DNA from: a virus | Length of the DNA: 35,191 nucleotides | IMG/VR virus record: IMGVR_UViG_3300046743_000046 | Location: 1-35,191 of that record | Strand: one strand, 5' to 3' | Shown: one piece after another, positions 7,685 to 16,024 of the stretch | Layout of the letters: every line of letters begins with the position of its first letter | Numbering within the stretch: the stretch's first letter is position 1 | The notes under the pieces: generated by a model | The model's database searches: none | The model's input: only the letters and a program-made list of their open reading frames with translations | What the model was told of the DNA's origin: nothing | Program-made: the position numbers and the translations under genes

Positions 7685-9159
7685 CTCTTGCCGCCCGCAA
7701 CTGCGTCGACGCGCATGACACCCACCCGCCAGTCAGCGAGGCGCGCGCCCTCGACGCGCATTCGAGCCTGACGACCAGAGAAGCGAACAGACGTCGGGTT
7801 TGCCATAGCAAACGGCCCGTGAGACGTCTCCGACCCGTTGGGATATAGACGCGTTTTGAACGTGGCTGAAACGTCGCCCTGTGTCAACTCGTCTGGGATC
7901 AGTCTGGTGACTTTGACTAAGTTGTCGCCTGAGCCAATTGAGAACGGCCCAGTCTCCGCAAACACTGTGGCGCCGTCGTAGTTTAGGCCGACCTCGTGCT
8001 CATACATCGTACCCCCCGGAGACATCATCAGTGGGTATCTAAAAACTCCGCGGTCAACGCCGCATGTGCGTGACAGCTCACCTGTAGCCCAGTAGCCCTG
8101 CTTGTAATCAAAGCTAACGTAGCGATCAATTTCGTTTGAGTTAGAGCTACAGTAAAACCACCAGACTTCTCCCTGCTGGCCTAAAGATGCACTCCAGCAC
8201 TTACTAATCTGCGAGCGGTTTATGTCCCCGAATATGTAGTCTTTTACGTCACACTCAAGCTCTTGGACGTTGGACCCGTTGTAGAAGAAGAACGACTTGT
8301 GGCCCATCCAGAATGTCCCGACGTCCACACTAGAAACAGCCTTTCTGGAAGCCAGACCCGACGCCGTACTAATCCTCTCAGTCGAATACACAAATGGCGC
8401 CCCGACATATGTCATGCGGTGCGTATCTAAGTCAGTGAATATTAAAGTCTGACCACGCCCGCGCTGTGCCGCCATGATTTGTCCGGCTGTTTGCAGTATC
8501 TGAGAGCCGGCCTGATTTGTGCTTGATGGCGTCCATGTGGTGATGTCTTCTTGGTCGGACCACTGGACAACCCTCGGGTCTCCGCCCGCCCCAAGGCAGA
8601 ACAAAAAGCGCTCCTCACTTACAATTACGCCAAGGTTATTGGTGGGCGCATTGGGTATTACTGTAGCCGCTGTCGCCGTGTTTCCAGTCCACTGGTATGC
8701 CTTGCCGTCGTCTACGCTGCACGCGACAAGGTAGTTTCCAAAGTTATCTAGAGACCATGTGGTCGCCTCTTGGTAATTCCCGGTGTCTGGCCGCTCTGTG
8801 CCGTAGAAAGACGTCCCATAGGTTGAATACCCATAGCCAGTGTTGATAGCCGCGTCTTGAGTGCCGGCGGTTAAGCCTGCCGGTGTTATGGTGTAGACAG
8901 TGCCGGCAGAGTTTGTGACGTACAAATTGTTATAAGTCCCCATAGCCGCCCAGCGAGAGCCATTGCTATCCTGCCACGCGTGCATGCTGCGAGCTTTTTC
9001 TGATACCGCACTTGCAGTGCGTTCACGCCAACCACCCACCGGACGCAAGGATGAGCCGAGCCAGCGGACGAGGTTACCATCCCGCCAGCGACCTGCGGCT
9101 TCGTATTCTGTGCCGTTCCGATACATTCCCGCAGGAATTTTGAGCGGTATTAGTGCCAT
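7681..9159 (-). CDS. Tail hub / DNA-stabilisation beta-propeller protein
   Basis: A 492-residue protein starting MALIPLKIPAGMYRNGTEYE. The ATG at 9159 shares its A with the upstream stop (TGATG), and GGAG lies ten bases before. The N-terminal pattern (YRNGTEYEAAGRWRDGNLVR followed by WLGSSLRPVGGW) is one I know from many marine podoviruses. Repeated strand pairs with Trp and Asp (for example WSDQEDITTWTPSS; TFWMGHKSFFFYNGS; VSFDYKQGYWATGEL) suggest a beta-propeller, as in the P22 gp10 hub/packaged-DNA stabilisation protein, whose size is similar. It would close the portal and carry the fibres. The equation with gp10 is inference. Confidence 0.6.
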   Translation of the reverse strand: MALIPLKIPAGMYRNGTEYEAAGRWRDGNLVRWLGSSLRPVGGWRERTASAVSEKARSMHAWQDSNGSRWAAMGTYNNLYVTNSAGTVYTITPAGLTAGTQDAAINTGYGYSTYGTSFYGTERPDTGNYQEATTWSLDNFGNYLVACSVDDGKAYQWTGNTATAATVIPNAPTNNLGVIVSEERFLFCLGAGGDPRVVQWSDQEDITTWTPSSTNQAGSQILQTAGQIMAAQRGRGQTLIFTDLDTHRMTYVGAPFVYSTERISTASGLASRKAVSSVDVGTFWMGHKSFFFYNGSNVQELECDVKDYIFGDINRSQISKCWSASLGQQGEVWWFYCSSNSNEIDRYVSFDYKQGYWATGELSRTCGVDRGVFRYPLMMSPGGTMYEHEVGLNYDGATVFAETGPFSIGSGDNLVKVTRLIPDELTQGDVSATFKTRLYPNGSETSHGPFAMANPTSVRFSGRQARMRVEGARLADWRVGVMRVDAVAGGKR

Positions 9160-10139
9160 CAGGATGTCGCTCCGTAAATTGTGCCGTTGTTTGTGAGCGT
9201 GGCTGTCCCAGAGATAGCAGCGCCGCCTGCGCCCGCTCCCGACCCAGAACCTGATAGCCCCCAACCACCTCCGCTGACTGTCGTGTTGCTCGCCTCAAGT
9301 ATAGACCCGCCCTCTCCGCCCGGATTTAGCCCGCCAGTGCCGCCTACCAGCGTTCTATTGCCAGATGAAAGCACTCCGCAGGGAGTGCTGACGGTTCCAG
9401 ATGTCGTGCAATTCCCGAGCGTGGCATTGCCAGATCCCGCGGAGGCGCCCTGCCTGCCTCCAGCGCCCCTAACGCCAGAGCCGGTGACAACACACGACAG
9501 TGGGATAGGGTAAGGCGTGCCTTCGCAACTGACGCTAACAGAGCTGCTGATACCTTGCGAGAACGTGTATGAGCCACCAGCCGCGCCAGCTTGCCCCGGC
9601 GCCGCTTGGCCAGCACCACCGCCGCCTTGGGAGCCGCCTCCACCGCCTCCACCGCCAGCTATAAATGCGCCAGAGTTATTGGTTATGGATACGGTGTCGC
9701 TTGTGGTGACCTGCAACGCCGGTCCGCCATCAGACCCAGCGCCACCGCCTCGGCCCGTGATGTTGCCGCTATTGACGATTGTAAGGCCGCCGGGGAAGCT
9801 GCCGGCGACAACAGCCCCGCCTGTCGATGTGCTGTTAGAGTATAGAGTGGTGCCCGCGTTGATGTTGGCCACCAAGGGGGTCTGACCGTCCCAGCCATCC
9901 GACACTGCGAGCGCACGGATGTCTGCGCTCGCAGTGTCGCTGGATATGCTGAAAGAGTATTGGTTGGAGGCGCCGTAGAAGTCGCCAACGCTAATTTCTC
10001 CAGACGCCGGGACACCAGAGGTGCCGGCCGGAACAAACGACCCGCCGCTGTAATACTCTGACAGGCTGACCGGGTTAGTGCCGCCAAACTCTGACTGTAT
10101 TTCGGATAACTTTATTGCTCCGGATGTCTGTAGAGCCAT
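9159..10139 (-). CDS. Glycine-rich tail fibre adhesin
   Basis: A 326-residue protein. The ATG at 10139 overlaps the upstream stop (TGATG), and GGAG lies seven bases before it. The N-terminal ~55 residues (SGAIKLSEIQSEFGGTNPVS; then GEISVGDFYG) are a recognised attachment-type start of marine phage fibre proteins. From about residue 105 onward come long glycine-rich runs (AGGGGGGGGSQGGGGAGQAA; GAGGRQGASAGSG; GGTGGLNPGGEGGS), interrupted by short variable segments with four cysteines. This is the layout of polyglycine-II sandwich adhesins such as phage S16 gp38, in which the loops between Gly-rich helices touch the receptor. It is probably the host-range determinant. Confidence 0.65.
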   Translation of the reverse strand: MALQTSGAIKLSEIQSEFGGTNPVSLSEYYSGGSFVPAGTSGVPASGEISVGDFYGASNQYSFSISSDTASADIRALAVSDGWDGQTPLVANINAGTTLYSNSTSTGGAVVAGSFPGGLTIVNSGNITGRGGGAGSDGGPALQVTTSDTVSITNNSGAFIAGGGGGGGGSQGGGGAGQAAPGQAGAAGGSYTFSQGISSSVSVSCEGTPYPIPLSCVVTGSGVRGAGGRQGASAGSGNATLGNCTTSGTVSTPCGVLSSGNRTLVGGTGGLNPGGEGGSILEASNTTVSGGGWGLSGSGSGAGAGGAAISGTATLTNNGTIYGATS

Positions 10140-10609
10140 CACGCATCTCCAAACGCGGTCACGTCACCCTCAGCCGTTAAGGCGCCAGTGCTGGTCAGTT
10201 TAAGCCGCGCTGTTCCGTTATGCGAAAACACCAAGTCACTTCCGCTTTGCGCTATCGTCCACCCCCCGAGGCCAACAGCCCCAGTGAATGTCGGACTTGC
10301 AATAGGCGCCTTGGCGTCTATCTGCGTCTGAATGGCGGAGGTTACGCCGTCGCAGTAGTTGATCTCAGTTGTTGTCGCCGTCACTCCACTCAAAATGTTT
10401 ATTTCGGATGTCGTTGCGGTCACCCCGTCCAGCTTATTAAGCTCTGCGGTTGACACTGTTGCGCCGTCTAATATTGCAAACTCTGTGGCGCTTGCCCCGC
10501 CGAGCAACGTGTCAATGCTGGTCCAGTTGGCATTTAGGTTAGCACCCCACTGGTCCTCGCTGCCGCCGACGGTCGGTAGAACAAAAGAATAATTTGTTGT
10601 ATTTGCCAT
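10139..10609 (-). CDS. Tail fibre protein with LDGVTATT repeats
   Basis: A 156-residue protein starting MANTTNYSFVLPTVGGSEDQ. Residues ~40-90 hold four tandem degenerate repeats of about 13 residues: FAILDGATVSTAE, LNKLDGVTATTSE, INILSGVTATTTE, INYCDGVTSAIQT. This is a trimeric fibre-shaft pattern common in marine phages. The C-terminal ~55 residues (AVGLGGWTIAQSGSDLVFSH) look like a short beta domain. AGAGGA stands about ten bases before the ATG. It is the first gene after a 94-base gap that holds a stem-loop and a consensus -10 box, so it may have its own promoter. Its stop overlaps the start of the glycine-rich adhesin, which it may connect to the tail. Confidence 0.6.
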   Translation of the reverse strand: MANTTNYSFVLPTVGGSEDQWGANLNANWTSIDTLLGGASATEFAILDGATVSTAELNKLDGVTATTSEINILSGVTATTTEINYCDGVTSAIQTQIDAKAPIASPTFTGAVGLGGWTIAQSGSDLVFSHNGTARLKLTSTGALTAEGDVTAFGDA

Positions 10610-10643
10610 GCTTCTGGTCCTCTGCCGCTCCGACGTTTGGGAG

Positions 10644-10649
10644 ATTATA
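10644..10649 (-). promoter_or_regulatory. Candidate -10 box upstream of distal fibre genes
   Basis: A perfect TATAAT on the minus strand lies 35 bases before the ATG at 10609. The hexamer 17 bases upstream (TGGCAT) is a poor -35. It lies in the only sizeable gap within the fibre region. Confidence 0.35.
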
Positions 10650-10668
10650 CACTCATTTTTAATGCGAT

Positions 10669-10698
10669 GCCACCTGCGCTAATACTTACGCAAGTGGC
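10669..10698 (-). other. Ten-base-pair stem-loop between fibre genes
   Basis: GCCACCTGCG (10669-10678) pairs with CGCAAGTGGC (10689-10698) around a ten-base loop. The one mismatch becomes a G-U pair only in the minus-strand RNA, which supports a structure in the leftward transcript. No T-run follows, so it is not a classical terminator. It sits just after the stop of the tail chaperone gene. Confidence 0.45.
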
Positions 10699-10703
10699 GT
10701 GCT

Positions 10704-10958
10704 CTATTCAGGCTTCGTGGGCCATGTGATGTCAATTGGAAAGCCAGACTGATCTGTGATGTCACGCAGGGCCTGACGATATGCTGTCTGCTCTGCGGTC
10801 ATCGTGCGGTCTGATAGCGCCCATAAGTCTGTTTCGGCTAACATCTTGTCTCGGACAACCCTACTTATGTTTTTCTCTGAGTTTGCATCTGTATAGCCGC
10901 TACTAACTAGCTCTTCGTAAGTAACATTTACGTTGTTTTTAGTAATAAAAGATACCAT
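10704..10958 (-). CDS. Phage tail assembly chaperone (PF16778-like)
   Basis: An 84-residue protein. The segment LAETDLWALSDRTMTAEQTA and the following YRQALRDITDQSGFP, then ITWPTKPE at the C-terminus, form a pattern I know as the Phage_tail_APC family, which is common beside fibre genes. Members are thought to help fold or trimerise fibres. The N-terminal part (ITKNNVNVTYEELVSSGYTD) is visibly AT-rich in DNA and differs from the flanking genes. It starts ten bases after the stop of the 237-residue fibre gene, consistent with that fibre being its client. Confidence 0.65.
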   Translation of the reverse strand: MVSFITKNNVNVTYEELVSSGYTDANSEKNISRVVRDKMLAETDLWALSDRTMTAEQTAYRQALRDITDQSGFPIDITWPTKPE

Positions 10959-10967
10959 AATTACCCC

Positions 10968-11681
10968 CTATGCACCGACGTAGGCAACTTTAAATTGCAA
11001 TTCAAGTGGTGATGCGTTTCCAGTATTACTTGAATAAGTTCTGGCTTCCATCTTTATAGCCATATAGTTAATATCAACTCCTGCCGTGAACGTGCTGGAA
11101 TTTTCGCTTGGGCCTTTATTATTTCCAAAGACCGGGTCTTTAAGTGACGCTAATCCAGCACCGCCCTCCGATTGAACTAAATTCTTTGCAAAATACAAAC
11201 CGTCAGTTTCATAAACAAATCCGGGTTTACTAGAATAAAAACTTGTAGAATTAATTAAGACTGCATTGTGATATGGTTGTTGTGATAGAAACACAAACCC
11301 ATTGCACACGTCCGTATCTAGTTCTTGATAACTCGAAGAACTAGACCCAAATCTCATTGAGTCATTACCAGAAACAACCATATAATAATCGCTAGGAAGT
11401 CCAGAGCCTGTAAGGTTTCCCTTAATCTGCACCAGAAGATGTTTAAAGTCGTTAGGGAGACCAGACAATGCCGTTGATAAATCAATCCACGATGAAGTAA
11501 AGCCCGTTGGATGTGTGGGGGTAAAAGTATAAGTAGCTGTATTGCTTAAAGTTGTCCAATCCGATCCGCCCCCAACACCAGCAGCACTAAGAGCCGCCAC
11601 TGTAGTCGCATCAACAGACGCAACATTCTGCAAAGCCCTGCTGTCATCAATAACGGTTGTGCCGTTCACCTTAATCGCCAT
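10968..11681 (-). CDS. Tail fibre protein, AT-rich (probable recent exchange)
   Basis: A 237-residue protein starting MAIKVNGTTVIDDSRALQNV, an attachment segment typical of fibre proteins in marine phages, followed by VASVDATTVAALSAAG. The rest is beta-rich with many Ser, Thr, Asn and Tyr (YYMVVSGNDSMRFGSSSSSY). The DNA is clearly richer in A+T than the structural genes around it: the 60 bases from 11221 hold 19 G+C, against 36 in the 60 from 15241. Many codons end in A or T. This suggests that the receptor-binding part was gained by recombination. It is likely a second host-contact fibre. Confidence 0.6.
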   Translation of the reverse strand: MAIKVNGTTVIDDSRALQNVASVDATTVAALSAAGVGGGSDWTTLSNTATYTFTPTHPTGFTSSWIDLSTALSGLPNDFKHLLVQIKGNLTGSGLPSDYYMVVSGNDSMRFGSSSSSYQELDTDVCNGFVFLSQQPYHNAVLINSTSFYSSKPGFVYETDGLYFAKNLVQSEGGAGLASLKDPVFGNNKGPSENSSTFTAGVDINYMAIKMEARTYSSNTGNASPLELQFKVAYVGA

Positions 11682-11711
11682 CTTCGTGTCCTTCCACTAT
11701 TAGCGTTTAGA

Positions 11712-12014
11712 TTACCAAGGAACCCCGGCAGTCGTAGTCGGGTTCAACTCAGCGTTGATCTTGTCTGCAATCGCCTGTTCGATGTCAGCGCGAACCACAG
11801 TGTTCCAGACCCAAGCAAGCACAGCGTCTTGCGTTAAATCAGCAAATGCAACGAAGTCAGAGGCAGATGCGTCCGGTGTCCAAGAGGTTGTACCGTATGA
11901 GGAAGCAGTGGCCTCCCCATCAACGCCCTCACACCGCCAGTGCGCTACTGTCACGCCGCCATCTGCGGTGTTGCGCTCAAGTTCTGCGATAGTCCATGTG
12001 TAAGTTACAGCCAT
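11712..12014 (-). CDS. Conserved small protein of marine phage fibre loci
   Basis: A 100-residue protein starting MAVTYTWTIAELERNTADGG. The pattern TYTWTIAELER, then ASSYGTTSWTPD, and a helical C-terminus ending in a Pro-Trp is one I have seen in many marine phages beside fibre genes, always without an assigned function (I believe the family is DUF7936). There is no membrane segment. It lies two bases after the S74 fibre gene and 30 bases before the AT-rich fibre gene. A structural or fibre-assembly role is inferred from position. Confidence 0.6.
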   Translation of the reverse strand: MAVTYTWTIAELERNTADGGVTVAHWRCEGVDGEATASSYGTTSWTPDASASDFVAFADLTQDAVLAWVWNTVVRADIEQAIADKINAELNPTTTAGVPW

Positions 12015-12016
12015 GT

Positions 12017-15000
12017 TTAGTCTCCTAGTTTAGCTTCTAATGCTTCAATGCGAAGCTGTTGTTCTTTGATTGCTTCGATAAGCACGGCGACCATGTTGCC
12101 ATACTTTACCGACTTGATGCCTTCGTCATTGGTGCTGACTACATCTGGCAGCACAGCTTCTACCTCCTGAGCAATGACGCCTATCTCTGATCCGCCGTTT
12201 TCTAGCCAATCGAATGAGACACCACGCAGGGACGTAACGGCGTCCAGTGAGCCGCTGAGTGTCTCTACGTTTGTCTTGAGTGTTTGATCTGAGGTGGTGT
12301 TGAAGTTGGCTGCGTTTACTGTGCCGCTGAAGTAAGCGTCTTTGAAGCGAGCAGACCCTTCACCTAAATCTATTGCACCATTTCTGTCAGCACCAGATGC
12401 GTCACATGGGGTTATTCTGTTCCCGTCACCATTAAACTTAACGCCAACATCATTTGTGTCATCCGATGAAATGTAGAGGTTGTCGCCGTTTGCTACCCCA
12501 ATATTCCCCACAACATTATCTTGGCCTGCAAATGAAATTATTTCTCCGTCATTTGTTCTGCGATTTAGAGAAAGAGGAGTATTGCCATCACGAACAAAAC
12601 TACCTAGCCCACCAAAAATATTGCCACCAGCCGTGGTTGAAGATGTACTCGTCTTACCCACAAGCAAGTTACCGCCACTCAGGCGCATGATCTCGCTGTT
12701 GTTTTGAAACATTCTAACTACAGTATCGTCAATCGTTCCAATATTGAAAGTCTTGCCGTTTGAAAAGATGTCGTGAGATGAACCGTCTTGACCAATCTTT
12801 ATCTCGTTTGAGCCGTTAGCCAGAACAAGTTTTTCCGAGGGCGAACTTGTGCCAATCCCAACGAACCCTGACGGGCTTATGCGCATATGTTCCTGATATG
12901 CAGCACCATTCCAACGACTAAAGCCAAGAGATGCGTCTGTATTAGCGTGGATCATCTGCGTATCTGTAACAGTGCCATCGGCCTGTAGTTTCAATTGTGC
13001 TTGACTTCCAGATGGAGCATTAATGCGAATTGTTGGAGTGCCTGATGACTTTTCAACTACGAATGTTTCACCACCTGTTGAGGTTGTGCCAATCCCCAGC
13101 GCCTCAGCACTACTGTCCCAGAAAAACTTTGGCGTGGTGCCTGTGTCCTCAAAAAAGCTGATGTCGCCGTTGTAAGAAACTGTTAATCTATCAATAGCAG
13201 ACCCAGCCGTGCTACTTGTTTTAAGATTAATGCCGCCTACAGCTAAAGACCTAAACCATAATTGATCGCTTGTATGGTCATATACTATGTCACCACCTGA
13301 GTTATTACCACTATTTTGTTCAAATAGTATTTGTCCATATTGCCCTGTTGCATCTATGGTTAATTGCCCTGCGCTAGTTCCATTAATAGCTACAGCCCCA
13401 TCCACAGTCAGCCCATCACTGGTCAAAGTCCCATTGATGTCACACCCGCTGCTGCTGGTGGCGAGCTTGGCAGAACCTGCGTAATATAGGTCAACTGCGC
13501 CACTATCAGAAGTTTGCAACCGTAGCGTATTGTCGTTTCTATTACGGATACGAACATTTGTTCCGTCAATATAAAGATGACCACCAGTTGTGTACTCTTG
13601 TATAAAACTATCCGTGCCATTGCTAAATATAGCTAGGTCTGAACCAGCGCCAAAGATGGCTTTGTCGTTGTCGCCAAAGGACAGATTACCCGTCATGCTG
13701 TCGCCAGTGACTGCAACAAAGTCTGTGGCGGCGGCGGTGGCTGCTGTTCCTAAGTCACCCGGCTGTGTAGCTGAAGCAGCGAGTGCGCCTTGGGCCGCTG
13801 TGGCATAATCTGTGCTTGCCGTAGAAGCCGCAGTGCCAAGAGTTGGCTTGCCAGACAGATCACTGTAAGCGCCAGAGGTCGCTACTGTCGCTAACGTGCT
13901 GGGGTCAAATGGGCTTGGAGTGCCAGACAGGTCGCTATAAGCACCGGATGTCGCTACTGTCGCCAAGTCACCCGGCTGTGTAGCTGAGGCAGCGAGTGCG
14001 CCTTGCGCTGCTGTGGCATAGTCAGTCGAGGCTGTAGTGGCTGCTGTTCCAAGTCCGAGGTTTGTGCGGCCAGCAGAAGCAGAGGCCAAATCAGACAAGT
14101 TGTTAGCAACAAGCAAAGCGCCAGACAGTGAAGCGTAAGCAGCAACCCACTGGCTTCCCTCATAAACTTTCATAACATCGTCTGTAGTATTAAAATATAA
14201 AGAGCCTGATATCAACGGGTTACCGTCATTGTCTACTGTAGGATCGGACGCCTTAGCACCCAAATACCTGTCATCAAAGTTATCCAGAGCAGCAAGCGCC
14301 GCATCCTTTGCGGCCTCAGATGCCGTGGCGGAGTTTGCGCTTGCAGTTGCGGATGCTGCCGCCTCGCCAGCCTTGGTTGTTGCAATGCCTGCCTGCGTTG
14401 TAGCTGTGGACGCACTTGTTGATGCGTTAGTCTCAGCGGTTTCCGCTGCCACTTTTGCAGCTTCAGAAGCAGTCTTTGCTGTTTCGCTTGCGGCCTGCGC
14501 TGTTTCGGCATTGGTCTCTGCGGTTTCAGCAGCAACCTTAGCAACGCCAGCGGCCACGTTTGATACTTCCGCTGCGGTGGCGCTACTAGCGCTATTTGAT
14601 GCCTCTGTGGAGGCTGTAGAGGCGCTAGTGGCCGCAGCGTTCTTTGAGACTAATGAAGCAGCTTCGCTGGTGGCCGCGTTGGTTTCGGCAGTCTCAGCCG
14701 CAGTCTTGGCTGTCTCTGCTGCGGCCTGAGCAGTCTCAGCCCCAGTCTTCGCGGTTTCCGCTGCGGTTTGCGCGGCCCCAGCAGTGGCGGCTGACCCGGC
14801 GGATGCGGTGGCCGAAGACGCGGATTGTGTGGCTGAGGCTGCGGACGCAGTGGCGCTGGACGCGGATTGTGTGGCTGACGACGCGCTTTCGGCGGCCTTG
14901 GTGGTCGCTGTCGCCGAGCTGGCGGACGCGCTGGACGCGCTGCCGGCGGCTGCCGTCTCGGAGGCGGCCGCGGCGACTTTTGATGCTTCGGCCTGCTCGG

Positions 15001-15073
15001 CGTATGTCTCCAGATTGTCAGTATCCGTATCGCTGGTCATGCCAGCTCGCTGGGTCCAAGTATTGTCTGTCAT
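12017..15073 (-). CDS. Long tail fibre with C-terminal S74 chaperone domain
   Basis: A 1018-residue protein. The ATG at 15073 overlaps the upstream stop (TAATG). Residues ~20-260 are an Ala/Ser/Thr/Glu repeat region with recurring AAETAKTAAETAETNA-type units, predicted to be a trimeric coiled coil. Residues ~300-450 hold duplicated modules (VATSGAYSDLSG; DYATAAQGALAASATQPGDL). A beta-rich body follows. The last ~90 residues are an intramolecular chaperone auto-processing (peptidase S74) domain: TTSDQTLKTNVETL carries the Ser928-Lys933 pair expected for self-cleavage, then GVSFDWLENGGSEIGVIAQE and a C-terminal coiled coil. The fibre would trimerise and then release this domain. It is the main long fibre. 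Confidence 0.85.
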   Translation of the reverse strand: MTDNTWTQRAGMTSDTDTDNLETYAEQAEASKVAAAASETAAAGSASSASASSATATTKAAESASSATQSASSATASAASATQSASSATASAGSAATAGAAQTAAETAKTGAETAQAAAETAKTAAETAETNAATSEAASLVSKNAAATSASTASTEASNSASSATAAEVSNVAAGVAKVAAETAETNAETAQAASETAKTASEAAKVAAETAETNASTSASTATTQAGIATTKAGEAAASATASANSATASEAAKDAALAALDNFDDRYLGAKASDPTVDNDGNPLISGSLYFNTTDDVMKVYEGSQWVAAYASLSGALLVANNLSDLASASAGRTNLGLGTAATTASTDYATAAQGALAASATQPGDLATVATSGAYSDLSGTPSPFDPSTLATVATSGAYSDLSGKPTLGTAASTASTDYATAAQGALAASATQPGDLGTAATAAATDFVAVTGDSMTGNLSFGDNDKAIFGAGSDLAIFSNGTDSFIQEYTTGGHLYIDGTNVRIRNRNDNTLRLQTSDSGAVDLYYAGSAKLATSSSGCDINGTLTSDGLTVDGAVAINGTSAGQLTIDATGQYGQILFEQNSGNNSGGDIVYDHTSDQLWFRSLAVGGINLKTSSTAGSAIDRLTVSYNGDISFFEDTGTTPKFFWDSSAEALGIGTTSTGGETFVVEKSSGTPTIRINAPSGSQAQLKLQADGTVTDTQMIHANTDASLGFSRWNGAAYQEHMRISPSGFVGIGTSSPSEKLVLANGSNEIKIGQDGSSHDIFSNGKTFNIGTIDDTVVRMFQNNSEIMRLSGGNLLVGKTSTSSTTAGGNIFGGLGSFVRDGNTPLSLNRRTNDGEIISFAGQDNVVGNIGVANGDNLYISSDDTNDVGVKFNGDGNRITPCDASGADRNGAIDLGEGSARFKDAYFSGTVNAANFNTTSDQTLKTNVETLSGSLDAVTSLRGVSFDWLENGGSEIGVIAQEVEAVLPDVVSTNDEGIKSVKYGNMVAVLIEAIKEQQLRIEALEAKLGD
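13752..14020. repeat. Direct repeat within the long fibre gene
   Basis: A 56-base unit at 13752-13807 recurs at 13965-14020 with only a few differences. Both code for the fibre module containing AAQGALAASATQPGDL. A shorter related module (SGAYSDLSG) lies between them. It is a coding repeat of the fibre shaft, not a mobile element, but it could promote slippage or recombination that changes fibre length. Confidence 0.7.
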
Positions 15074-15678
15074 TAGCGTGGGATCCTCATGCTAAGCGGG
15101 CCGCTTACTTGGGCTTGAGCGCTTTCGTTGTTTAGGGCTTCGACGCCGGACTGGTACATACTGCCCCAGACCGCCACCCGCGCATCGTCAGCCAGATATG
15201 GCGCGGACTGCATTAGGGCGGCGTATAAGACGACGTCTGGCGAGTAAGTCAGCAGCCAATTTGATGGGTCTGCGTCGGTCAGGGCTGGGATGCGTGCACG
15301 ATACAGCATGGTGATGTTGTACGTCGCGTCGGGGATCGGGTAGAACTCCATCTCGTTGGCGGTCAATCGCCAGTAGCGAGGTTTCGCCGGGGTGTTGCTC
15401 TGCGCGCGGTAGTCTGCCATCTCGGACGATGACGCAGACGAAATCACACCGCCGTCGGTGTGCTGCACTTGAATTATGCTGATCCAGTCATTCGGCAGAT
15501 CCTCATAGCGCTCGTCGATGTCTGTAGTAACGCGCTTTTCCTGTTTCCAATGGTTCAAGTCGCGAGCAATCCGCGCCTCTCCCAAAGAGATAAAAGTCGG
15601 GATAACTGCGGTCAGATCATCGCGGTTTAGGAAGTCGCCAATTGCTGACTTCAGCTCAGCATAATTTGTGATGCTCAC
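15073..15678 (-). CDS. Head-tail adaptor protein (SU10 / P22 gp4-type)
   Basis: A 201-residue protein with a GTG start at 15678 that overlaps the upstream stop (GTGA). The N-terminal helical part (DFLNRDDLTAVIPTFISLGE followed by ARIARDLNHW) and the following strand-rich part (ERYEDLPNDWISIIQVQHTD; EFYPIPDATYNITMLYRARI) are typical of the adaptor family found under the portal in podoviruses with SU10-like capsids. The adaptor ring extends the portal and binds the hub. Its position between capsid and fibre genes agrees. The assignment to a named family is by pattern only. Confidence 0.65.
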   Translation of the reverse strand: MSITNYAELKSAIGDFLNRDDLTAVIPTFISLGEARIARDLNHWKQEKRVTTDIDERYEDLPNDWISIIQVQHTDGGVISSASSSEMADYRAQSNTPAKPRYWRLTANEMEFYPIPDATYNITMLYRARIPALTDADPSNWLLTYSPDVVLYAALMQSAPYLADDARVAVWGSMYQSGVEALNNESAQAQVSGPLSMRIPR

Positions 15679-15977
15679 AGTCTACCGCCTCTCGTCCTAA
15701 ACGCCCGATTGTCTGGGTCGTTCATCCATTTTGCCAGTCGCTTAGGGTCATCTGCAATGCCCTCGCGCTTGAGCTGATAATACACCGAAAGTGGCAGAGT
15801 TGCCACCTTGTTTAATTTCTCGCCCCACCGCTCGTCCGCGCTGTTAAACTCGCGCTTGTTCTGGTCCAGAATAGCGTCCATCTGCTGAACTGTCTCGAGC
15901 ACATATTCGCCCTTGTCGGTCACATGCCAGAACTTCTTGATCCCGGTCAGTTTGTCTTCGCTAAAAAGTTTTTTCAT
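15675..15977 (-). CDS. Small virion-block protein
   Basis: A 100-residue basic, helical protein starting MKKLFSEDKLTGIKKFWHVT. The ATG at 15977 follows GGAG by six bases and is preferred over an in-frame codon at 16022 that has no ribosome site. It contains ETVQQMDAILDQNKREFNSA and PLSVYYQLKREGIADDPKRL and ends in a basic tail. Proteins of this size and pattern often follow the capsid gene in marine podoviruses and are unassigned. It may be a head-completion or packaging-related protein. It overlaps the adaptor gene by four bases. Confidence 0.55.
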   Translation of the reverse strand: MKKLFSEDKLTGIKKFWHVTDKGEYVLETVQQMDAILDQNKREFNSADERWGEKLNKVATLPLSVYYQLKREGIADDPKRLAKWMNDPDNRAFRTRGGRL

Positions 15978-16024
15978 TGCCCACTCCAGAAGTAGTTGGG
16001 GCGACCGAAGCCGCCCCACCAATG

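Noticed and set aside
14229-14729. Long plus-strand open frame with Ala/Val-rich sequence
   Set aside because: It is the antisense shadow of the Ala/Ser/Glu repeat region of the long fibre gene. Codon bias there opens the opposite strand.
12017-15073. Repeat-rich DNA as a CRISPR array or mobile element
   Set aside because: The repeats are in-frame protein repeats of a fibre shaft, with no regular spacers and no cas genes nearby.
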